From assembly GCA_913061005.1 (NCBI GenBank), contig CAJXSH010000007.1, forward strand, positions 1 through 64,000: a stretch of 64,000 nt of DNA, written 5' to 3'. Shown one piece after another: positions 1 to 9,295 of this stretch. The stretch's first letter is position 1, and each line of letters opens with the position of its first letter. The notes beneath the pieces were generated by a model. It was not told the origin of the DNA, searched no databases, and worked only from the letters and a program-made list of their open reading frames with translations. Source of the stretch: an uncultured Ectothiorhodospiraceae bacterium (GTDB lineage: Bacteria > Pseudomonadota > Gammaproteobacteria > Nitrococcales > Nitrococcaceae). Made by a program: the position numbers and the translations under genes.

Positions 1-142
1 CGATGCCATCGACCACGTTCACCCCACCGTAGCGGCGGGTGAGCCCGCGGGCGGTGATGGCCGGCGCGTCGGACGCACCCACCGCCGCGCCACCGCCGGT
101 GGCGGCGGATCCGGTGATCGCCTCATCCACCGGCACCGCCAT
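1..142 (-). CDS. ABC transporter ATP-binding protein, N-terminal fragment
   Basis: Only the first 47 codons are inside the window. The ATG lies three bases after the stop of the RND pump gene, so this is the third gene of that efflux operon. A low-complexity Ala/Gly/Thr-rich lead of about 27 residues is followed by ITARGLTRRYGGVNVVDGI, the usual first strand of an ABC ATPase, with the A-loop aromatic at Tyr38. Walker A would begin just beyond the edge. The family energises export or import by ATP hydrolysis in the cytoplasm. The partner permease is probably the next gene downstream. The family call rests on one short motif region, so it is probable rather than certain. Confidence 0.72.
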   Translation of the reverse strand, partial: MAVPVDEAITGSAATGGGAAVGASDAPAITARGLTRRYGGVNVVDGI

Positions 143-145
143 GGC

Positions 146-3100
146 CTAGGCCGCGGTCGCCGGCTGGGCGTTATGGTCCCGGGCCAGGATCAGATAGAAC
201 GCCGGCAGCACAAACAGGGTGAAAAGCGTACCGATGCCAAGCCCGGTGGCGATGGTCAAACCGATATGGAACCGGCTCACCGCCCCCGGCCCGGTGGCGA
301 TCAGCAGCGGCACCATGGCCATGATCAGCGCCAGCGAGGTCATGATGATCGGCCGCAGCCGAATGGCCGAGGCCTCTTCCACCGCCGCGCGTTTATCCAT
401 GCCCTTGTTGATCTGCAGGTTGTTGGCGAACTCGACAATCAGAATGCCGTTTTTGGCCACCACGCCGATCAAGGTGATCAGCCCCACCTGGGTGTAGATA
501 TTGACCGTGGCAAAGCCAAGGGTGATGAACGCCAGCGCCCCGGCGATGCTAAGCGGCACCGAGACCAGGATGATGGCCGGATCGCGCCAGCTCTCGAACT
601 GCGCGGCCAGCACCAGATAGATCACCAGGATCGAGAGGAAGAACGTCACCACCAACGCCGTGCCCTGGTTGGCGAGCTGCCGGGACTGGCCGGTGTAGTC
701 GACGCCAAAGCTCGCCGGCAGGGTGCGCTCGGCGGTGCGCTCGAGAAAGCCAAGGGCATCCCCCAGCGGCACCCCGGGCGTGGGGATGCCCTCGAGGGTC
801 ACCGAGTTGAGCTGCTGGAAGCGGTTGCGCGAACTGGGCACCACCGAGTCGCTCAGGCTCACCACACTGGCAAGCGGCACCTGCTCGCCGCTGGCGGTGT
901 CGATGTAGTAGTCCTGGAGCTGCTCGGCGGTCAGTCGGTAGGGCCGGTCCACCTGGGGGATGACCTTGTAGCTGCGGCCATCCAGGTTGAAGCGGTTGAC
1001 GTAGCCCCCGCCGAGCATGCCCGAGAGGCTGTTGCCCAGATCGGCCATGGTGATGCCCAGATCCGCCGCCCGGTCCCGGTCCACCTCGAGGGTGGTCATG
1101 GGCCGGTCAAACTCGGTGGATTTTTTAAGGAACATAAAGTTGCCGCTCGCCATGGCCTGGCCGATCAGCTCGTTGGCCCGGGCGTCCAGGGCCTCATAGC
1201 CCGCCGAGGAGGTCAGCACGAACTGGACCGGCAGACCGCCGCCCGAGCCCGGCAGGCTCGAGGGCGGGAACACCGCCGTGTCGAGCCCCGGGTTGGCGCT
1301 GAACTTGCCGGTCATCTCGCCCTGTACGGCGGCAAGATCACGATCGCGCTCGGTCGGTGGTGGCAGCTTGAGCCCGCCAAAGATGGTATCCGGCGAGAAA
1401 CCGCCCAGGATCATAAAGGTCGCCTGGTACTCATCGATGCTCTCGGCGGCGGCCTGGTAACGCTTGCCGTAGTGGTCGAGATAGTCGTAGGTGGCGGTCC
1501 GCGGGGCCGAGCCCTGGAAGAAGATGATGCTCTGATCCTCGGTGGGGGCGAGCTCGTTCTGGCTGGTGACGAACATAAAGTAGTTCGAGGCCAGCACCAC
1601 CACGCCAAAGAAGATGAGCACGCTCTTGGTCTCGAGCAGTCCGTGGAGGACGCGCTTGTAGCCGGCGGCGAGGTTGTTGAAAAGCCGCTCCACGCCGGCC
1701 TCGAACCGGCCCGGGTTGCCGCCGGGCTTGAGCACCTTGGCCGAGACCATGGGCGAGAAGGTGAGTGCGACCACCCCCGAGATCAGCACCGCGCCGGCCA
1801 GGGTGAAGGCGAACTCGGTGAAAAGCGTCCCCACCAGGCCGCCCATGAAACCGATGGGCGCATAGACGGCCAGCAGGGTGGTGGTCATGGCGATGATCGG
1901 CACGGCCAGCTCCCGGGCTCCCATGAGCGCGGCCTCGCGGTTGGAGTGGCCTTCTTCGATATGCCGGTGGATGTTCTCCACCACGATGATGGCGTCATCC
2001 ACCACCAGCCCGATGGCAAGCACCATCGAGAGCAGCGTGAGCAGGTTGAGCGAGTAGCCCAGCGCCAGCATCAGCGTGGCGGCGCCGACCAGCGACAGGG
2101 GCACCGCCAGCGAGGGCACGATGGCCGCCCGCAGCGAGCCGATGGTCAGAAAGATCACCACCAGCACGATCAGCACCGCCTCGAGGATGGTCTTTAGCAC
2201 CTCGTTGATGGAGTCTTCGATGAACTCGCTGGCGTCATAGGGCAGCGCCAGCTCGATGCCCTGGGGGAGCTGGCGGCGCAGGTCCGGGAGCTCTTCTCGT
2301 ACTGCCCCGGCCACATCCAGCGGGTTGGCGCCGGGCGCCTGTTCCACGGCGATGAACACCGACGGCCGGCCCTTGTACCAGGCCGCCGACGAGTAGGTCT
2401 CGGCGGCAAACTCGGTGGCGGCCAGGTCCTCGAGCCGGATGACGGTGCCGTTTTCTTCGCGCACCACCAGCCGCGAGAACGCCGCGGGGTCGCTGATGTC
2501 GGTGGTCACCGACAGGTTGATCTGGGTGTAGGGGCCCTTGGTCGAGCCGATGCCCGCCTGGTAGTTGTTGGCCCGCAAAACGCGGCGGACCTCGCTGGCG
2601 GTGACATCCAGCGCGGCCATGCGCTGTGGATCGAGCCAGATGCGCATCGCCGGCGAGCGGCCGAACACCCGGGCCTTGGCCACACCCGGCAGGGCCTGGA
2701 CCTGGGGCTGGAGGACCCGGTCGACAAAGTCGGTGATCTCGGGCACCGGTACCGACTCGCTCGAGATGGCCAGATACATCAGCGCGGTCTGATCGCCGGT
2801 GCTGGATTCGATGACCGGGTCGCGGGCCTCGGCGGGCAACACGTTGCGCTGGCTGGCGACCTTGGCCTGGATCTCGGCCACCGCGGCGTTGGCGTCGTAG
2901 TTGAGGACCATGTTGACCTCAATCGTCGACTGGCCCTGGCGGCTTTCCGAGGTGATGTAGTCAATGCCATCGGCCTCGGCGATGGCCTGGGACAGGGGCT
3001 GGGTGATAAAGCCCTGCACCAGTTCGCTGTCCGCCCCGGGGAAGGCGGTGGTGACGGTGACCACGGTGTTTTCGGTGGACGGGTACTGGCGGACTTCGAG

Positions 3101-3193
3101 CAGCCCCAGCGAGCGGGCGCCGGCCAGCAGGATCAGCAGGCTGATCACCGTGGCCAGCACGGGGCGGTTGATGAAGGTATCGGTAAACTTCAT
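146..3193 (-). CDS. RND multidrug efflux permease (HAE-1/AcrB type)
   Basis: A 1015-residue inner-membrane proton/drug antiporter with the length and layout of AcrB: TM1 near residues 12-28, two large periplasmic loops and twelve expected TM helices. The proton-relay residues are intact: Asp399-Asp400 in the TM4 motif VVDDAIIVVEN, and Lys914 in the TM10 motif AKNGILIVE. It should form a trimer that works with the adaptor encoded upstream and an outer-membrane channel not seen here. Its start overlaps the adaptor stop as ATGA, so translation is coupled. The substrate cannot be told from sequence. Confidence 0.95.
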   Translation of the reverse strand: MKFTDTFINRPVLATVISLLILLAGARSLGLLEVRQYPSTENTVVTVTTAFPGADSELVQGFITQPLSQAIAEADGIDYITSESRQGQSTIEVNMVLNYDANAAVAEIQAKVASQRNVLPAEARDPVIESSTGDQTALMYLAISSESVPVPEITDFVDRVLQPQVQALPGVAKARVFGRSPAMRIWLDPQRMAALDVTASEVRRVLRANNYQAGIGSTKGPYTQINLSVTTDISDPAAFSRLVVREENGTVIRLEDLAATEFAAETYSSAAWYKGRPSVFIAVEQAPGANPLDVAGAVREELPDLRRQLPQGIELALPYDASEFIEDSINEVLKTILEAVLIVLVVIFLTIGSLRAAIVPSLAVPLSLVGAATLMLALGYSLNLLTLLSMVLAIGLVVDDAIIVVENIHRHIEEGHSNREAALMGARELAVPIIAMTTTLLAVYAPIGFMGGLVGTLFTEFAFTLAGAVLISGVVALTFSPMVSAKVLKPGGNPGRFEAGVERLFNNLAAGYKRVLHGLLETKSVLIFFGVVVLASNYFMFVTSQNELAPTEDQSIIFFQGSAPRTATYDYLDHYGKRYQAAAESIDEYQATFMILGGFSPDTIFGGLKLPPPTERDRDLAAVQGEMTGKFSANPGLDTAVFPPSSLPGSGGGLPVQFVLTSSAGYEALDARANELIGQAMASGNFMFLKKSTEFDRPMTTLEVDRDRAADLGITMADLGNSLSGMLGGGYVNRFNLDGRSYKVIPQVDRPYRLTAEQLQDYYIDTASGEQVPLASVVSLSDSVVPSSRNRFQQLNSVTLEGIPTPGVPLGDALGFLERTAERTLPASFGVDYTGQSRQLANQGTALVVTFFLSILVIYLVLAAQFESWRDPAIILVSVPLSIAGALAFITLGFATVNIYTQVGLITLIGVVAKNGILIVEFANNLQINKGMDKRAAVEEASAIRLRPIIMTSLALIMAMVPLLIATGPGAVSRFHIGLTIATGLGIGTLFTLFVLPAFYLILARDHNAQPATAA

Positions 3194-4293
3194 CGCCCGC
3201 TCACTGCCGCCGGATCCGGCGTCTCGCTGTCATCGATGGTCACCGGCTGGCCGGGGCGGACCTTGACCAGGCCGGCCCCCACCACCCGATCGCCTTCGGC
3301 GAGCCCCGAGACCACCTCGACCCGGCCGTCGCGAACGGCGCCGGTCTCGATCTGCACCCGCTCGCTGACCAGGCCGTCGTCGCCTTCGACGATGCGCATG
3401 GCGAAATCACCATAGGTGTTGTAGTTCACCGCCGTCCGCGGGATGGTCAGCACCGAGCGCTGGTCGGCCTGCAGCAGCCGGATGCGGGCGAACATGCCCG
3501 GCCGCAGCCGGCCGTCGGCATTCTCGAGGGTGGCACGCACCGACACCGATCGGGTCTGGTCGCTGACATCCGGCTCGACGGCGGTCACCGTGCCGGTGAA
3601 CACCGACGCGTAGGCCGAGGTGCGGACCTCGACCCGCTGCCCGTTGCTGATCTCGGGCAGAAACCGCTCGGGCAGGGTGAAATCGGCATAGATCGGATCG
3701 ATCCGCCGCAGGGTGACGATATCGCTGCCCGGAGCGAGGTACTGCCCGGGGCTGACGCGCCGCAGCCCCAGCACCCCGTCAAAGGGGGCGGTGATGGTTT
3801 TCTGGCCGATCCGCGCGCGCTGGCTGCGGACCGCGGCCACGGCGCTGTCGAGCCGGGCCCGGGCTTCGTCGAACTGCGACTGCGAAATGGCGCGCTGCTC
3901 GAGCAAATCCTGGGCGCGACGAAACTCGATGCGGGCCAGCTCGGCCTCGGCTTCGAGGCCATCGAGCTCGGCCTGGTCGACGGTCTGATCGAGGGTCAGC
4001 AGGGTGTCGCCGGCCTCGACCGCCGCGCCGGATTCAAAGGCGATGGACTCGATGATGCCGGCCACCTCGGTGCTCACCGCCACGGTGTCCACGGCGGTCA
4101 GGCTGCCCACCGACTCGCGCTGCTGCTGCCAGTCCTCGCGCTGGACGGTCGCCTGGACCACGTTGGCCGGCTGCGGGCCGCCAAATCCCGCCATCTGCTG
4201 GGGGATCTGGATGAGAAACTTATAGCCGAAAACGCCGCCGAAGAGCACACCCAGCAGCAGCAGGGCGATCAGGAATCGCTTGGTAAGTCGCAT
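3190..4293 (-). CDS. RND periplasmic adaptor (membrane fusion protein, HlyD/AcrA family)
   Basis: A 367-residue adaptor joining the RND pump to an outer-membrane channel. An N-terminal membrane anchor (about residues 7-28) is followed by the first half of the lipoyl/barrel-sandwich domain, an alpha-helical hairpin rich in Ala, Glu and Arg (about 105-165), the second lipoyl half with TAPFDG, a beta-barrel and a C-terminal membrane-proximal domain. It is the first gene of the minus-strand operon adaptor, RND pump, ABC ATPase. AAGG precedes the ATG. No regulator gene is next to it; the next gene is divergent and encodes a stress protein. Confidence 0.93.
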   Translation of the reverse strand: MRLTKRFLIALLLLGVLFGGVFGYKFLIQIPQQMAGFGGPQPANVVQATVQREDWQQQRESVGSLTAVDTVAVSTEVAGIIESIAFESGAAVEAGDTLLTLDQTVDQAELDGLEAEAELARIEFRRAQDLLEQRAISQSQFDEARARLDSAVAAVRSQRARIGQKTITAPFDGVLGLRRVSPGQYLAPGSDIVTLRRIDPIYADFTLPERFLPEISNGQRVEVRTSAYASVFTGTVTAVEPDVSDQTRSVSVRATLENADGRLRPGMFARIRLLQADQRSVLTIPRTAVNYNTYGDFAMRIVEGDDGLVSERVQIETGAVRDGRVEVVSGLAEGDRVVGAGLVKVRPGQPVTIDDSETPDPAAVSGR

Positions 4294-4337
4294 GACCAGA
4301 GCCTTATCGTTGGTTCTCGCGCGGCATCCGTCCGCGG

Positions 4338-4366
4338 TTGGGATGACATCATCGTCACCATAAAGT
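4338..4366 (+). promoter_or_regulatory. Weak candidate sigma-70 promoter for the universal stress gene
   Basis: TTGGGA (4338-4343) and TAAAGT (4361-4366) are 17 bases apart, each matching four of six consensus bases. They lie about 110 bases upstream of the stress-protein start, in the 180-base gap between the divergent adaptor gene and this gene. Nothing else in that gap is convincing. Confidence 0.28.
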
Positions 4367-4473
4367 TGCGATCATATCAGCCGTGCCGGGGGTTTTTGCC
4401 AATCGCGCTGGCCCGCCCGGCGGCGGCGGGCGTAGGCTTTGGGCAAGGCATGGCAACACCGCGAGGCCAGGGG

Positions 4474-5310
4474 ATGCGCGATATCCTGCTCTATCTCACC
4501 GATGATGGTCATGAGGCCGATCATATCGCCGCCACGGTGGCACTGGCCGAGGCCCAGGGGGCGCGGCTGACCGGGCTGGCGGTGGCCGAGCCCCTGGCCG
4601 CCCACGCCGAATATCTGCCCCCCGAGGCGCTCAGCCGCTACCGCGAGGCCTGGCAGACCCGCAATGCCCGGCTGCAGCGGAGTTTTGACGCCGGCGTGGC
4701 CCATTCGGCGCTGACCACCGAGTGGCGGTCGGTGGAGGATCTACGGGTCGACCGGGCGGTGGTGGATGTGGTGGCCATGCAGGCCCGCTATGCCGATCTG
4801 CTGGTCATGGGCCAGGTGGACCCGGACCGGCCGGCGGATCTCATCGCCGCCGATCTGCCCGGCCAGGCGGCGGTGATCGCCGGCCGCCCGGTGCTGGCCC
4901 TGCCCTACGCCTGGACCCCCCGGCCCATCGGCCAACGGGTGATCATCGGCTGGGATGGCGAGCGCGAATCCGCCCGCGCCGTGGCCGATGCCCTGCCGCT
5001 GCTCCGCGCGGCCGACTGGGTGCAGGTCTTGAACATCGACACCGGCCCCGGCGGCCGGCGGCTGGCCGCCGATCTGCCCGGCGCCGACATGGCCGCCCAT
5101 CTGGCCCGTCACGGCGTGGCGGTCGAGGCGGCCCATTCCAACGCCGACATCCCTCTGGCCGATGCGCTGCTCTCGGCGGTGGCGGACGCCGATGCCGATC
5201 TGCTGGTCATGGGCGCCTATGGCCGGTCGCGGTTTCGCGAGATGATCCTGGGCGGCACCACCCGGCGGATGCTGCGCGAGATGACGGTGCCGGTGCTGCT
5301 CTCGCACTGA
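4474..5310 (+). CDS. Tandem-domain universal stress protein (UspA family)
   Basis: A cytoplasmic protein of 278 residues made of two fused Usp domains. The first (about 1-140) ends in DLLVMGQVD and lacks a clear nucleotide loop. The second (about 150-278) ends with GAYGRSRFREMILGGTTR, the Gly-x2-Gly-x9-Gly-Thr pattern of ATP-binding Usp proteins. I chose the ATG at 4474 because GAGGCCAGGG precedes it and the Usp fold begins at once with RDILLYL. An in-frame ATG at 4450 and a longer open frame from 4366 have no ribosome binding site. Such proteins help cells survive starvation, oxidants or osmotic stress; the ligand is unknown. The stop lies three bases from the convergent exporter gene. Confidence 0.9.
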   Translation: MRDILLYLTDDGHEADHIAATVALAEAQGARLTGLAVAEPLAAHAEYLPPEALSRYREAWQTRNARLQRSFDAGVAHSALTTEWRSVEDLRVDRAVVDVVAMQARYADLLVMGQVDPDRPADLIAADLPGQAAVIAGRPVLALPYAWTPRPIGQRVIIGWDGERESARAVADALPLLRAADWVQVLNIDTGPGGRRLAADLPGADMAAHLARHGVAVEAAHSNADIPLADALLSAVADADADLLVMGAYGRSRFREMILGGTTRRMLREMTVPVLLSH

Positions 5311-5313
5311 CGC

Positions 5314-5952
5314 TCAGCCGCCGGCGACCCCCACAACGGTGGTGAGCGCAAGTCCCACCAGCACCACGCCGGTGAGCCGGTCCAGCCAGCGTTGGTGGCG
5401 TCGCAGCCATCGGGCCGCCCCCGAGCGGGATAACACCGTGGCCACCAGGGCATACCAGCCGGCATCAATGACCATGGCGGTGGCGGCCAGCCCGAGCACC
5501 ACCGGCCAGGGCGCGCCGGGGGTGACGAACTGGCTGAAAAGCGCGAGAAAGAACACGGCGATCTTGGGGTTGAACAAGGCAATGGCCAGGCCATCCCGAC
5601 AGGCCCCGCCAAGCCCGGCGGACGGCTCGGGCCGGGCCGCGGTGGTCGGGCCCTCGGCCGTCGCCCCATCCCCGGCGCGCAGGGCCGAGGCCCCCAGCCA
5701 GAGCAGGTAGGCGGCGCCGGCGAGCGCCAGCAGGTTGTAGAGCCCGGGATTGCGGGCGATGAGCGCGGCCAGGCCCAGGGCGGTGGCAAGGGCATAACCG
5801 CCCACCATCAGGCCGTGGCTGAGCGCGGTGGCGATGCCGGCGGCGGTGCCCTGTCGCAGGGTGTTGCCCATCACTACCGCCAGGCTGGGGCCCGGCGAGA
5901 GGGCGCCGAGCAGGCACACGGCGGCCAGCGATAGCCACTCCGCCGGAGTCAA
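5314..5952 (-). CDS. LysE/RhtB family amino acid exporter
   Basis: A 212-residue inner-membrane protein with about six TM helices. It opens with the family hallmark GALSPGPSLAVVMGNTLRQG and carries the usual polar central loop (about 90-115) between TM3 and TM4. The family exports lysine, arginine, threonine, homoserine or similar compounds; the substrate here is not predictable. The start is a TTG one base after the folX TAG, so it is probably the translationally coupled last gene of a folE-folX-exporter operon. No upstream ATG fits. The link to pterin synthesis may be only transcriptional. Confidence 0.88.
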   Translation of the reverse strand: MTPAEWLSLAAVCLLGALSPGPSLAVVMGNTLRQGTAAGIATALSHGLMVGGYALATALGLAALIARNPGLYNLLALAGAAYLLWLGASALRAGDGATAEGPTTAARPEPSAGLGGACRDGLAIALFNPKIAVFFLALFSQFVTPGAPWPVVLGLAATAMVIDAGWYALVATVLSRSGAARWLRRHQRWLDRLTGVVLVGLALTTVVGVAGG

Positions 5953-5953
5953 G

Positions 5954-6331
5954 CTATCGGCTCGCCGCCATGGTCAGCGAGACCGAATCGGAAAAGCGCA
6001 GCGCGTGGGGCTTGTCGACTTCGACCTCGGTGGCCCTGGCCGCGTCATGGGCCATGACGATCTCGACCAGGTCATTGACCAGCTTTTCCAGCAGCAAGAA
6101 GCGGTTTTCCTCGACGTGGGCGATCACCTGCTTGGTGATGGTTTTGTAGTCCAGCGCCTCGTCCACCGCATCGCCCCGGGCGGCGGCCAGGGCGTCGTAG
6201 TCGATGCGGATGTTGACCACCACATCCTGGCGCTTGCGCTGCTCTTCGTCGTTAAAGCCGATGAAGGTGCGAAGGCGCAGGTCCTTGATGTGGATCCGCG
6301 ACAGGGGACGGTCGAGCCCGGCGCCGCTCAT
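5954..6331 (-). CDS. folX: Dihydroneopterin triphosphate 2'-epimerase
   Basis: A 125-residue tunnelling-fold enzyme of the FolB/FolX family. I prefer FolX because the sequence follows remembered Escherichia coli FolX closely: LRLRTFIG near the start, a Lys-Arg-Gln-Asp stretch, [10 protein letters not shown] in the middle, and the C-terminal block with [14 protein letters not shown]. The enzyme epimerises dihydroneopterin triphosphate to the monapterin form. The ATG overlaps the folE stop (ATGA), so the enzyme is made together with the one that supplies its substrate. A longer open frame runs 42 codons upstream inside folE and is not needed. A FolB aldolase role is the alternative. Confidence 0.85.
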   Translation of the reverse strand: MSGAGLDRPLSRIHIKDLRLRTFIGFNDEEQRKRQDVVVNIRIDYDALAAARGDAVDEALDYKTITKQVIAHVEENRFLLLEKLVNDLVEIVMAHDAARATEVEVDKPHALRFSDSVSLTMAASR

Positions 6332-6891
6332 GTCGCCCGCCGCCGGATGAGCTGGAGGAATTCGTTGCGGGTGGACTCGGACTCGCGGAAGGTCCCGAGC
6401 ATGACCGAGCAGCTCATCTCGGAGTTCTGCTTGCTCACCCCGCGCATCATCATGCAAAGGTGCCGGGCATCCATCTGCACCGCCACCCCCTTGGCATCGG
6501 TGGCCGCCTGGATGGCGTTGGCCACGTCCCGGGCGAGCTTTTCCTGGATCTGCAGCCGCCGGGCGTACATATCGACAATCCGGGCGATCTTCGACAGCCC
6601 GATCACCTTGCCATTGGGGATGTAGCCCACCTGGGCATGGCCGATGAACGGCAGGACATGGTGTTCGCAGAGCGAGTAGAACTCGATGTCACGAACGATG
6701 ACCATTTCGTCGCTGTCCGATTCGAACAGCGCATCATTGACCAGATCGTCCAGCGACTGGTTATAGCCCTGGGTGAGGTACTCCATGGCGCGAGCGGCGC
6801 GATAGGGCGTTTTGAGTAGACCTTCGCGGGTGACGTCTTCGCCGACGCCGCGGATAATCTGCTCAAAGTGATGATCCAGATCGGGATTCAT
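6328..6891 (-). CDS. folE: GTP cyclohydrolase I
   Basis: A cytoplasmic enzyme of 187 residues that converts GTP to 7,8-dihydroneopterin triphosphate, the first step of tetrahydrofolate and tetrahydromonapterin synthesis. Zinc ligands are visible: Cys75 and His78 in [10 protein letters not shown], and the third Cys in [19 protein letters not shown] is the family core. The ATG at 6891 has GGAG seven bases upstream; an earlier in-frame start 14 codons away has none. It is the first gene of a minus-strand unit with folX and a LysE-type exporter, transcribed away from the glycosidase gene. Confidence 0.96.
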   Translation of the reverse strand: MNPDLDHHFEQIIRGVGEDVTREGLLKTPYRAARAMEYLTQGYNQSLDDLVNDALFESDSDEMVIVRDIEFYSLCEHHVLPFIGHAQVGYIPNGKVIGLSKIARIVDMYARRLQIQEKLARDVANAIQAATDAKGVAVQMDARHLCMMMRGVSKQNSEMSCSVMLGTFRESESTRNEFLQLIRRRAT

Positions 6892-6985
6892 GTTCGATCT
6901 CCAGTCGCTGGGAATACGCCATGACAATGGCAAGAACCATCAATTCTTACATGGGCGTTGCAGGAATTCGACAAGGGGGCATCCA

Positions 6986-9295
6986 TTGGGGCGATTGAGC
7001 GGGGCAATCCGCTGGTTGCCGTGGCGCTGGCTGCTGCGGCGGGCGGCGCGGTCGCAGGGGTTTCTCGACCCGCTGGCGGTGATGGCGCGTCTGCGCCGCT
7101 TTGGCCAGCCCGCCGAGGTGGCCGAGCCCATCGAGCTGCTGCGCGCCGGCATGATTTTCCACGCCCGGGGGCTGGTCAACACCCGGGTCATCCAGCACAA
7201 CCTCGACTGGGTCTGGCCCTGGTGGATCGAACAGCAGTTCGACCCGGCAAGCCCCGCGTTTCTGCCCCGGGCGTTTAGCATCACCCACGTCAACCTCACC
7301 CACCGCAACTGGACCGCCGTGGGCCGGCCGGACTGTGCCGCGCTGCCCATCGTCGACCCCCGCGGCCTGGTGACACCGCTGGATGATGGCTGGTCGCTGG
7401 ACGCCTGGGTGCTGGGCGAGGATGGCAGCGCGCTTTACCCGGCCCGCGCGGCCAGCGCCGATCAGCAGCTTAGACACGGTGACGATGACCTGAGTGTGGT
7501 CACCCGCCTCGCCGAGGCCGGGCTCGGGCTGACCAGCGAGGCCTGGCTGGCCCGCGAGGCGGACCGGCCGGTGCTCTACTGCCGCTATCAGGCCGATGCC
7601 GACCAGCCCGCGCGGCTCGCCATCTCGCTGCGGCCCTACAACCCCGAGGGCATCAGCTTTGTCCATGGCCTTGAACAAACGCCGGTGGATGGCGGGCTTC
7701 GGTGGCAGGTGGATCGCGGCGAGGGCCCGCCGGCGACCCTCGAACTGGGCGAGCGGCCCCAGGCCACCCTCAGTTCGGATTATCACGGCGGCGATGTGGC
7801 GCTGGCGCTCGATCAGATGCCCCACGGCCAGTCGGCGGCGCTGGATGCCCCGCAACAGCAGGACTGCGAAACCGGGCTTGTCACCGCCGCGGCGCTCTAT
7901 GCCATCGAACCCGGGGTGGCGCGGACGGTGACCCTGCGCATCCCTTTGAGCCGCGAGGCGGCCCAGTCCACCCCCCAGGGCTGGGCCGCGGTGGATGCCG
8001 CGGCGGCGCAGTTGCAACTGCCCGATGCCCGGTATCAGGCCCTGTACCGCAGTGCGGTGCGCACGCTTGCCATGCACTCGGTCGAAGATATCTACCCCGG
8101 GCCGTATACCTATCGCCGATTCTGGTTTCGTGATGCGGCGTTCATCATCAATAGCCTTTTGCAGGCCGGGCTGGTGGCCCGGGCCGAGAAGGCCCTGGCG
8201 GCGTTCCCCACCCGGCAGACCCGGGCCACCGGCTATTTTCACAGCCAGGAGGGCGAGTGGGATTCGAACGGCCAGGCGTTGTGGATCCTCGAGCGCTTCC
8301 ATGCCCTGACCGGGCGCTGGCCGTCGACAAGCGCCGGCCGGGACTGGCACACGGTGGTCCGCCGCGGGGCGGAGTGGATCGCCCGCAAGCGGCTTGATGC
8401 CGACAGCGACCGGCCCGAGGCGGGGCTTCTGCCCGCCGGTTTCAGCGCCGAGCATCTGGGGCCCAATGATTATTACTACTGGGATGATGAATGGGCGGTG
8501 GCCGGGTTGCGGGCCGCCGCCCGGCTGATGGACGCCGAGGCCGACGCGCCGGCGGCGCGCTGGATGCGCGCCGAGGCCGAGGATCTGGCCCATTGCATCG
8601 ACCGGGCCCAGGCCAACGACGCCCGGCGACTGGGGGCCGCGCTGCTGCCCGCCTCGCCGCTGCGGCGCATGGATGCCGGGGCCATCGGCTCGGTGGTCGG
8701 GGGCTATCCGCTGCAGCAGCGCCCGGCCAATGACGCCGCGCTGCTTGCCACGGTGGATTATCTGCTCGCCGCCCACCGGGTGGGCGGTGGCTTTTTCCAG
8801 GAGATGATCCATGCCGGGATCAACGCCTATCTGACGTTGCATCTCGCGCAGATCCTGATGCGCGCCGGCGATGACCGGGGCCTGGCGTTGGTCGAGGCGG
8901 TGGCCGATCTGGCAAGCCCCACCGGGCAGTGGCCCGAGGCCATCCATCCCCACACCCGCGGCGGCTGTATGGGTGACGGCCAGCATGTCTGGGCCGCCGC
9001 GGAGTGGGTGAGTGTCATGCGCAACGCCTTCTGCCGCGAGGAAGACCGCGGCCTGGTGCTGGGCGCCGGGGTGCTGCCCCGGTGGCTGGCGGCGGGCGAG
9101 ACGCTGTCGTTCGGGCCCACCCCCACGGTGTACGGGGCGGTGAGCGTGACCATTACCCCCGAGTCGGGCGGCTGCCGGGTGGAATGGCGGATTGACGGTG
9201 GTGACCCGGCGTGGATCACTGTGGAGCTGCCAGGCCATGCGCCGGTGGCGCTGGCCGGCGAGGCGCGGGCAACCCGGGTGGAGGCCGTGGCCTGA
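6986..9295 (+). CDS. Six-hairpin (alpha/alpha)6-barrel glycosidase-like protein
   Basis: About 769 residues without a signal peptide, so probably cytoplasmic. The first 350 residues look like a beta-rich domain, and the C-terminal 400 form a Trp-rich helical toroid like GH15/GH63/GH65 enzymes. RFWFRDAAF (Asp383) resembles the substrate-binding WxRD motif of glucoamylases, and GQWPEAIHPH (Glu651) is a possible catalytic acid. I chose the TTG at 6986 because AAGGGGG lies just upstream; an ATG at 6890 in the same frame would overlap the divergent folE start. The stop touches the start of a glycosyltransferase gene, so both probably act on the same glucan or glycolipid. Substrate and exact family are not known to me. 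Confidence 0.72.
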   Translation: MGRLSGAIRWLPWRWLLRRAARSQGFLDPLAVMARLRRFGQPAEVAEPIELLRAGMIFHARGLVNTRVIQHNLDWVWPWWIEQQFDPASPAFLPRAFSITHVNLTHRNWTAVGRPDCAALPIVDPRGLVTPLDDGWSLDAWVLGEDGSALYPARAASADQQLRHGDDDLSVVTRLAEAGLGLTSEAWLAREADRPVLYCRYQADADQPARLAISLRPYNPEGISFVHGLEQTPVDGGLRWQVDRGEGPPATLELGERPQATLSSDYHGGDVALALDQMPHGQSAALDAPQQQDCETGLVTAAALYAIEPGVARTVTLRIPLSREAAQSTPQGWAAVDAAAAQLQLPDARYQALYRSAVRTLAMHSVEDIYPGPYTYRRFWFRDAAFIINSLLQAGLVARAEKALAAFPTRQTRATGYFHSQEGEWDSNGQALWILERFHALTGRWPSTSAGRDWHTVVRRGAEWIARKRLDADSDRPEAGLLPAGFSAEHLGPNDYYYWDDEWAVAGLRAAARLMDAEADAPAARWMRAEAEDLAHCIDRAQANDARRLGAALLPASPLRRMDAGAIGSVVGGYPLQQRPANDAALLATVDYLLAAHRVGGGFFQEMIHAGINAYLTLHLAQILMRAGDDRGLALVEAVADLASPTGQWPEAIHPHTRGGCMGDGQHVWAAAEWVSVMRNAFCREEDRGLVLGAGVLPRWLAAGETLSFGPTPTVYGAVSVTITPESGGCRVEWRIDGGDPAWITVELPGHAPVALAGEARATRVEAVA

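Noticed and set aside
173-2197. Open frame of 674 codons opposite the first RND pump
   Set aside because: Biased composition and no recognisable motif; the minus strand carries intact RND signatures.
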